A stretch of 64,000 bases of DNA, taken from Woeseia sp034521225. Its GTDB lineage: Bacteria > Pseudomonadota > Gammaproteobacteria > Steroidobacterales > Woeseiaceae. Shown here piece by piece: positions 58,019 to 64,000 of this stretch (the stretch's first letter is position 1; every line of letters starts with the position of its first letter). The translations under genes and the position numbers were made by a program. Where the stretch lies: NCBI GenBank assembly GCA_034521225.1, contig JAXHMR010000014.1:30484-94483 (forward strand). Reading direction: 5' to 3'. The notes under the pieces were generated by a model, which was not told where the DNA came from, did no database searches, and saw only the letters and a program-made list of their open reading frames with translations.

Positions 58019-59319
58019 GACGATGCCCCTGGTACGGTCGCGACAGGCGCGCCGGAATCCGGATAGCGATAGGTACCGCCGTCGTAACTTTCGAGCAGCA
58101 GGTCGCCATTGTCATAGCCGGCCGTATAGTCCGGCGCGACGGGTATCTTGCCGCCGCCGTCCGGCGCGTCGACAACGAACGTGGGTACCGCATAGCCGGT
58201 CGTGTGGCCTCGCAGGCCGCGAATCAGTTCGACGCCCTTTGCGACCGGTGTACGGAAATGCGCTGACCCTGATATCGGGTCGCACTGGTACAGGTAGTAG
58301 GGCTTGACGCGTATGCGAAGCAGCCCGTGCATCAGCGCCGTCATCGCGGCGACGTTGTCATTGACGTCCTTGAGCAGCACGGTCTGGCTGCCAAGCGGAA
58401 TACCGGCATCGGCCAGGCGGCCACAGGCTTCGGCCACCTCCGGCGTGATTTCGTCAACGTGCGTGAAGTGCAGGCTCATCCACAGCGGGTGGTAGCGCTT
58501 CAGGATGCGCGTCAGCGCCGGTGTGATGCGCATCGGTTGGACGACGGGCTGTTTGCTACCGATACGCACGAACTCGACGTGCGGAATCTTGCGCAGGCGG
58601 CTCAGGATGTACTCGAGCCGGTCGTCATCGAGACTCAGCGGGTCGCCGCCGGAGATCAGCACGTCGCGCACCGCCGGCGTTTGTTCGATGTAGCCGAGCG
58701 CGGCCTCAATGTCCGACTTCCTGACGCTGCGTTCACCGACGGACCCGACCATGCGGGCGCGCGTGCAGTAGCGGCAGTACACGGAACAGAAGTTGGTGAC
58801 AAGCAGCAGCACGCGGTCCGGATAGCGGTGCACCAGGCCCGGCACGGGGCTGTGCGAGTCTTCGCCCAGCGGGTCGTCGTTCTCGCCGCGCGAAACGTCG
58901 TACTCGCCAAGCACCGGCACAACGGTGCGACGCAATGGCTGCGACGGGTCGTTGCGATCGAGCAGGCTCGCGTAGTACGGGGTGATGCCGACCGGCAAGG
59001 AGCCAGTGTGGCGCCGGATCGCTGCTGCTTCCTCGTCGGACAGCTCGATCATGCGCTCCAGGTCCGCGAGCGTGCGGACACGGTGCCGGTTCTGCCAGCG
59101 CCAGTCGTTCCAGTCATCAGTCGTGGCATCCGGATAGTGCCGGGCCAGGAACGCGGCCGACTGACCGGACACGCGAAACCGTGCCCGATCGCGCCTGGCG
59201 ATGGACTGGGGCAAACTGGTGGAGGTTGAAATAGTGCGGAGGGGACGGATGGCGGGAGGGGCGAGCGTGCTGCTTTTCCCGTCAGGAGGTTCCTCCGCGT
59301 TTTGAGACGCGGTTTCCAT
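58015..59319 (-). CDS. kamA: Lysine 2,3-aminomutase (radical SAM)
   Basis: KamA interconverts L-lysine and L-beta-lysine with SAM, a [4Fe-4S] cluster and PLP. Cysteines 178, 182 and 185 (CSVYCRYC) bind the cluster. The PLP lysine is in FRTPVAKGVELI, and the two Asp residues that hold the substrate's side-chain amine are in LLKDVND and YQCDP, as in clostridial lysine 2,3-aminomutase. Residues 1-60 are a low-complexity extension. The ATG at 59319 gives 434 residues. It is the first gene of a five-gene operon. A translation-factor-modifying EpmB role is less likely given length and neighbours. Confidence 0.87.
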   Translation of the reverse strand: METASQNAEEPPDGKSSTLAPPAIRPLRTISTSTSLPQSIARRDRARFRVSGQSAAFLARHYPDATTDDWNDWRWQNRHRVRTLADLERMIELSDEEAAAIRRHTGSLPVGITPYYASLLDRNDPSQPLRRTVVPVLGEYDVSRGENDDPLGEDSHSPVPGLVHRYPDRVLLLVTNFCSVYCRYCTRARMVGSVGERSVRKSDIEAALGYIEQTPAVRDVLISGGDPLSLDDDRLEYILSRLRKIPHVEFVRIGSKQPVVQPMRITPALTRILKRYHPLWMSLHFTHVDEITPEVAEACGRLADAGIPLGSQTVLLKDVNDNVAAMTALMHGLLRIRVKPYYLYQCDPISGSAHFRTPVAKGVELIRGLRGHTTGYAVPTFVVDAPDGGGKIPVAPDYTAGYDNGDLLLESYDGGTYRYPDSGAPVATVPGASS

Positions 59320-59479
59320 CGACAGATCCTGGTGCGCAGTTGGGCGACCTGCAGACAAAAATCGACTCGGCCCTTTGAGTCGCGCGGGAACCTGCCCGCC
59401 TGATTTTCGCGGTACTATATTTCCCGGAGGTCAAATGTCAATCAATTTCTTTCAGGCAATTGATTAATCACTGCACGGC

Positions 59480-61036
59480 TCAGGCGTCCTGCTCCAGCTC
59501 GCGCAGACTGCGCTCCAGATCCGCTCGGCGATAGGGCTTGTGCAAAACGACGGTTCCCGGCGCAAGTTGCCCGCGGTCAGCCAGTGATTCGAGGCCGTAT
59601 CCGGACGTCAGCAACACCTTGATCCGGGGGCGAAGTTCAATGGCTTGCGACGCGAGCTCAAGGCCGTTAACGCCGCCGGGCATGACGACGTCGCTGAACA
59701 GGATATCGATCTCCGCATCCCCGTTGAGATGAGCCAGCGCATTATGGCCATCGATAGCCGCAATCGTGGAGTAGCCAAGGCTTTCGACACTTGCAACCGC
59801 ATACGCCCGCACAAAAGGATCGTCTTCGACGACCAGCACGTTGCCGTGGCCGCTTGGAAACACATCATTGTATGACGCTTCATCAACGACAGCCTCTTCC
59901 GCCGCCCCGGCCGATGCGGGCAGGTACATACGAACCGTGGTTCCAAGCGCTGGTTCACTGTATATCGTGACGTGGCCGTTGGATTGCTTGACGAATCCAT
60001 AGACCATGCTGAGCCCGAGGCCGCTGCCCTTGCCGACATCCTTGGTGGTGAAGAACGGCTCAAAAACCTTCTCCAGTACCTCCCGCGTCATTCCCTGCCC
60101 GTTGTCAGTCACGGCAAGCATCACGTAGTGGCCAGGCGGTACTTCCGGATGCATGTCACGATAATGCTGATCGAGCGGTACATTGGCCGAGGATATCGTC
60201 AGGCTGCCCCCGGCAGGCATCGCATCCTGGGCGTTCAGCGCGAGATTCAGTATGGAGGATTCGAGCTGTGCGGGATCTGCAAAGACCTGCCACAAATCGC
60301 TGTCCAGCAGCGTTCGCACATTGATGTCCTCACGCAGCGTCCTGCGTAATATCACCTGCATCGAATCAATAAAATGATTGCAGTCTATCCCCACCGGCTG
60401 CAACGTCTGCCGCCGGCTGAATGCAAGCAGGCGCTGTGTCAGGTCCGCGCCCCGGCTGCCCGCGAAACCGATCATATCGGCGAGCTCTTTCAAATCGGGC
60501 CGTGCTTTCAGCGACCCGGCCAGAATTTCCGCATTGCCGATGATAACGGTCAGCAAATTGTTGAAGTCGTGCGCGATGCCGCCGGAGAGCTGCCCGACGG
60601 TTTCCATCTTTTGCGCCTGCGTCAGCTGCTCCTGCATCCTGTTGCGCTCGGTCAGGTCGTGGATAATGCCAACAAAGGTTGACTCACCATCCTGAATAGC
60701 CTCGCCGACCGAAAGATCCATCGGAAACGTCGAACCGTCCTTGCGCTGGCCCGCTACTTCACGGCCGATACCGATAATCTTCGCCTGACCCGTTCTCTGG
60801 TAATTGTCGATATAGCGATCATGCTCTTCACGATACGGCGATGGCATGAGCATATGCACGTTTTTGCCAAGAACGTCGGCCGCTGTATAGCCGAACAGCT
60901 TCTCGCACGCCGGATTGAACATCTGGATCGAGCCGCTCGAATCAATCAGGATGATGCCGTCGACGACGGTATCAAGAACGGTTTTCAACCGTCCCGCGTC
61001 TGCCCAGCCGACGTTATCATTCAGCGATTTCGACAT
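59480..61036 (-). CDS. FixL-like PAS hybrid histidine kinase with receiver domain
   Basis: From the ATG at 61036, preceded by GGAGGG, the 518-residue protein has a PAS domain (residues about 15-130), a HisKA domain with phospho-acceptor His156 (GGIAHDFNNLL), an HATPase (DNGQGMT, FFTTKDVGKGSGLGLS) and a C-terminal receiver (VLVVEDDPF, FSDVVMPG). The PAS part closely follows rhizobial FixL: SPYREEHDRY with His72 at the haem-ligand position and IIGIGR with Arg92. It may therefore sense oxygen, but many non-haem relatives share this pattern. No membrane segment is seen. No separate response regulator is adjacent. Confidence 0.87.
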   Translation of the reverse strand: MSKSLNDNVGWADAGRLKTVLDTVVDGIILIDSSGSIQMFNPACEKLFGYTAADVLGKNVHMLMPSPYREEHDRYIDNYQRTGQAKIIGIGREVAGQRKDGSTFPMDLSVGEAIQDGESTFVGIIHDLTERNRMQEQLTQAQKMETVGQLSGGIAHDFNNLLTVIIGNAEILAGSLKARPDLKELADMIGFAGSRGADLTQRLLAFSRRQTLQPVGIDCNHFIDSMQVILRRTLREDINVRTLLDSDLWQVFADPAQLESSILNLALNAQDAMPAGGSLTISSANVPLDQHYRDMHPEVPPGHYVMLAVTDNGQGMTREVLEKVFEPFFTTKDVGKGSGLGLSMVYGFVKQSNGHVTIYSEPALGTTVRMYLPASAGAAEEAVVDEASYNDVFPSGHGNVLVVEDDPFVRAYAVASVESLGYSTIAAIDGHNALAHLNGDAEIDILFSDVVMPGGVNGLELASQAIELRPRIKVLLTSGYGLESLADRGQLAPGTVVLHKPYRRADLERSLRELEQDA

Positions 61037-61214
61037 CGTAAGACACCCTCCAAACGGATGGGTTGCGGACCTCTTGGCCACCCGCATTGTTCAACGTTGC
61101 ATTACAGAGCGCAAGGGATACGCCAGATTTGCCGCACCGGAGCGTCAACCGAACGTTACCTTTCGGACTGTCCGGTAAAAGGCTGCCCGACGGTGCCGAG
61201 TTTCGCGATGCCGT

Positions 61215-62949
61215 TCAGCGCCCGTAGGCAAGCTGCACCGTTCGGTGGGTAATGAGGCCCGTCACCAGCAAAACTACGCTTCCGGCAAGCGGCAGAATTG
61301 TGTCCATGCTTGCCCAGTCCAGCCACTGTCCGTCATTCAGCCGGCCGCTCGCCTCGTGGTCAGGGATGCACATAAAACGTCAGCAACATTATTGGACTGA
61401 GCAGCGCTGTACTGGGGATCAGGAACTTTGCCGCGCGCAGCGAGTTTCGGGTTCTGACCGGATCGCGGTCGACGGCTGGCACTTCATGCAAACGGCGCCT
61501 CAATTCCCGCGATTCCTCCGGCACATCGCCGCGGCGCGATACCATGAGAATGACCGCGATGCTGAGCACCGCCCCGATAAACACCGGATCAAAGTATCCC
61601 GGCAGGTCGACGACGCCGAGCACGTCGAGCAACTTGCTCAGGACGTTGCCGAGAAAGCCGGACACGATGCCCCAGAATGCGCCGTCAGTCGTGACGCGGT
61701 CGCTCCACACGCTCAGCAGGGCCACCGGCCCCCACGACGACGCGAACACGGTGGCAACGAACCAGGTAATCCAGAAGATATTCGGCGGTGTCGCAAGCGC
61801 GATGACCAGGGCCACGATGCCGACGCCGATCATCAGCGTGCGACTGAACCGCAGCATTTGCCGGTCGCCGTGCCGGCCGTGATCCCCCAGGTCGTAGGAC
61901 ACGCTGAACCCGATGAGTGACAGGAAGGTCGACGCCGACGACAGGCCGGCAGCGAGGATGCCGGCCAGCAGCACCGAGCCGATCAGTGGCGGCATCATGT
62001 TGAACGCCGCCCACATGATCGCCTGGTCCGGCGGGTCGATGGCGTCGTTGCCGAGCGTGATGACACCGCCGACAAAGTAGACGACGTGTTGCAGAATGAT
62101 CAGCGTGACCGTCGCCAGGCAGGCGGAACGGATGACGACGTGCTCGTCCTTCGCCATGAGGTACCGGCTCGATTGCCACGGGCTCACGGCGGCGACGATG
62201 CCCCATGCCACCGACAACGTCGTGTACCAGACGAAGGCCTCTGCCGGTGAGGCCCATTCCGCGCCCGGGCCGGTGAGTCCGTGCCAGGCCATCAGGTCGG
62301 GCCGCGACTCGAGTGTTGCCATTTTGCCGATTGCGGTGAACCAGCCGCCGGACAGGTCGACGACGAAGTACAGCGCCATGAACGCCACTAACGTGAACAG
62401 CAGGAACATGATCGTGTCGGTGATGACGACGCCGCGCGAACCGGCGTAGAACGTGAAGAACGTGTAGCCCGCCCAGGCAAGGCACAACGACTGCCAGTGT
62501 GCGAGCCCGGTAACCTGGCCCAGTACCAGCGCCACGCCGTGCGTGACGACCATCAGGTAACCGCCCAGCCCGATGATCAGCGTGATCGCGGCGGCCGCGC
62601 GCACGCGCGGGCTGGTGAAACGCTTGCCGAAATACTCGGCGACCGTCAATGACCGGCTGCGGCGGAGGAAACGCCCGAAGTAAACCGCGCCCAGCACATA
62701 GCCGATGGACGTCAGCGGCAGCCCCAGGATCATCATGCCGAGGTAACCTCTGTAGCTGAAACCGACCTCGCCGATAAAAATGCCGGTGCTGTTGACGCTG
62801 GCGATCAGCGTGCCGAGGATCAGCAGCGTGGGCGCGCGCCGGCCCGCCACGAAGTAATCCTCGAGGTGCCTGACCTTGCGTCCCGCGTAATTGCCGATCG
62901 CGATATAGGCGATCAGGCTGATGAACAGGCCCGCTGCGTAGATGTCCAT
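61215..62949 (-). CDS. Sodium:solute symporter family protein, probable 3' frameshift
   Basis: This polytopic protein of the SSS family has about 13 membrane segments, starting with YAAGLFISLIAYIAIGNYAG and with NSTGIFIGEVGFSYRG in helix 2 near the sodium site. The middle motif SPWQSSRYLMAKDEHVVIRSA and the later GLSSASTFLSLIGFSVSYD support the family. The read frame ends at 61360 just inside a helix; one shift near 61372 adds a final segment (ILPLAGSVVLLVTGLITH) and a stop at 61215. The substrate is unknown; no catabolic partner is adjacent. Confidence 0.82.
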
Positions 62950-63124
62950 GCAGATCCTTCAATTCTGGCTGTGCGGATGGTACGTCAAGGCCGCGGCGAG
63001 GACATCTCTAACGGGGCGGTGGTGGGTGCCGTACTTTCCGGTGGCCGTTTGATTCCGGACTACTCCTTTATCCTGTCCGTTTTGGGAGCTGGTAGTAACA
63101 GCTCCAGACTGCCGGACCTGATTC

Positions 63125-63898
63125 ATGTTCATTATCTTTATTGGCGCCTTGATCGGGCTGATTTTCGGTGGCTTCGCCGGTCTCATCATTGGCGCGGGGC
63201 TCGCTTATGCGGTCAGTTGGGGCTTGCGGCAAAGCATCCTCGGCGGCTTGCAGATGGTGCAGTCGACATTGCTCGAGTCGGTCTTTTCCGTGATGGGAGC
63301 GCTGTGCAAGGCGGACCACGTCGTTACACGGGATGAGATTAACGTCGTCGAAAGCATATTCGATCGCCTGCACCTGTCCGGTGCGCAGCGCGAGGAGGCG
63401 AAAGCTGCCTTCAACAGGGGCAAGGCTCCGGATTTCGATCTCGATGCGGCAGTCGACAAGTTTGCCAAGGTGGGCCGCGGGCGCGGACCATTGCTGCAAC
63501 TGTTCCTGCAGCTGCAATGCATGGCCGTTGCCGCGGACGGTAACGTGCACCCGGCGGAGCACGACATGCTGGTACACGTTGCCCGCCGGCTCGGTCTCAC
63601 GGAACAGGATGTCGCACAGCTCGAAGCGCTGCTGCGCTCCGCGGCGGCCGGCCCGTCCGGACCCGGCGCGCCGCCGTCACGCCAGCGCCTGGACGACGCC
63701 TATGCGGCGCTCGGCGTATCGCCCGATGCCAGCGACGCCGAAGTCCGGCAGAAATACCGCCGGCTGATGAGCCAGAACCACCCCGACAAGCTGGCCGCAC
63801 GTGGCTTGCCCGAAAGCATGCGTGAAGTCGCCGAGGAACGCTCGCGTGAAATCAATACCGCGTATGACCTGATCAAGGATGCGCGGCAATCCGCCTGA
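63125..63898 (+). CDS. djlA: DjlA-type membrane co-chaperone
   Basis: DjlA stimulates DnaK from the inner membrane. The intact 257-residue protein has one N-terminal membrane segment (FIIFIGALIGLIFGGFAGLII), a TerB-like helical domain (about residues 45-165) and a C-terminal J domain with HPD in NHPDKLA and a DAYAALGVSPDASD start. Order and length match DjlA. It is divergent from the symporter gene. Confidence 0.9.
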   Translation: MFIIFIGALIGLIFGGFAGLIIGAGLAYAVSWGLRQSILGGLQMVQSTLLESVFSVMGALCKADHVVTRDEINVVESIFDRLHLSGAQREEAKAAFNRGKAPDFDLDAAVDKFAKVGRGRGPLLQLFLQLQCMAVAADGNVHPAEHDMLVHVARRLGLTEQDVAQLEALLRSAAAGPSGPGAPPSRQRLDDAYAALGVSPDASDAEVRQKYRRLMSQNHPDKLAARGLPESMREVAEERSREINTAYDLIKDARQSA

Positions 63899-63934
63899 TG
63901 TCTGCCTGATGCCTGCCTGCCAGGCCGAGGTGCG

Positions 63935-64000
63935 TTACGGCCAGAGCCAGCCGAACAGGCCGGCTGTCAGCAGACCGTAAATTACACCGTCGGCAATGTC
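63935..64000 (-). CDS. 3' end of a membrane protein gene, partial
   Basis: The last 66 bases, read on the minus strand, give DIADGVIYGLLTAGLFGWLWP followed by a TAA stop. The hydrophobic end suggests a small inner-membrane protein. It continues beyond the window and I cannot identify it. Confidence 0.4.
   Translation of the reverse strand, partial: DIADGVIYGLLTAGLFGWLWP

Noticed and set aside
58015..59319. Assignment of the radical SAM gene as EpmB (EF-P lysine modification)
   Set aside because: The protein is about 90 residues longer than EpmB, no epmA or efp lies near, and the operon holds ligases and acetyltransferases. Not fully excluded.
61685..62962. A 425-residue minus-strand frame overlapping the symporter gene
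   Set aside because: It is a shifted reading of the symporter with arginine/histidine-rich composition, produced by high GC at third positions.

Overview
The window is GC-rich, densely packed, bacterial chromosomal DNA. It most likely comes from a free-living gammaproteobacterium: it carries a DjlA co-chaperone, Hut pathway II with HutF and HutG, a type IVa-like pilin, a PcaF-type thiolase, and many secreted M3/M28 peptidases and Tat-exported oxidoreductases. I cannot name the genus. I see no rRNA, tRNA, CRISPR array, prophage or insertion sequence.

Layout. 1-1.5 kb: end of a secreted peptidase-like gene. 1.5-7.3 kb (+): fdhD-fdsG-fdsB-fdsA, an NAD-linked molybdenum formate dehydrogenase. 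7.3-16.3 kb (-): hutF-hutC-hutU-hutH-hutG, running with overlaps into sorA-sorB (sulfite dehydrogenase) and a SYLF-domain gene; hutI is divergent, with a probable HutC operator in the gap. 17.6-24.2 kb: nitroreductase, thiolase, NTT-like carrier, lipoprotein, hydroxylysine-kinase-like gene and a DUF1232 gene. 24.2-26.1 kb: a LOG-family gene and two head-to-head paralogous phosphoribosyltransferases. 26.1-36.9 kb (-): a complete guanine/xanthine-to-glyoxylate operon, uraH-xdhA-xdhB-xdhC-puuD-puuE-uraD-alc-allA-guaD. 36.9-39.6 kb: a two-subunit GMC oxidoreductase flanked by copies of a 97-bp REP-like repeat. 39.6-45.2 kb: unusual signalling or envelope genes (phosphoesterase fused to a kinase-like tail, CotH-like protein, beta-propeller/hydrolase fusion, membrane protein). 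45.4-53.5 kb: adenosine kinase, M28 peptidase, aldo/keto reductase, DksA-type zinc finger, a pilin with a Gly/Ser tail, and an M3 lipoprotein peptidase. 53.6-59.3 kb (-): a tightly overlapping operon of lysine 2,3-aminomutase, two ATP-grasp ligases, a GNAT-histone deacetylase fusion and a GNAT; this is the best candidate for an undescribed pathway. 59.5-64 kb: FixL-like hybrid kinase, sodium/solute symporter, djlA, and the tail of a membrane protein.

The genes fit together as nitrogen and carbon scavenging from histidine and purines. Hut pathway II releases formate, which the neighbouring Fds enzyme can oxidise. Three molybdenum enzymes (formate, sulfite and xanthine oxidation) lie within 37 kb. 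The phosphoribosyltransferases, LOG protein, adenosine kinase and guanine deaminase suggest nucleobase salvage feeding or competing with purine breakdown.

Caveat. At least 30 single-base indels, many in short homopolymers, split otherwise well-conserved genes (hutH, hutU, thiolase, guaD, xdhB, xdhC, pilin and others). I read most of these as sequence errors, not decay, and give composite coordinates that span both reading frames. Residue numbers downstream of such a break are approximate.
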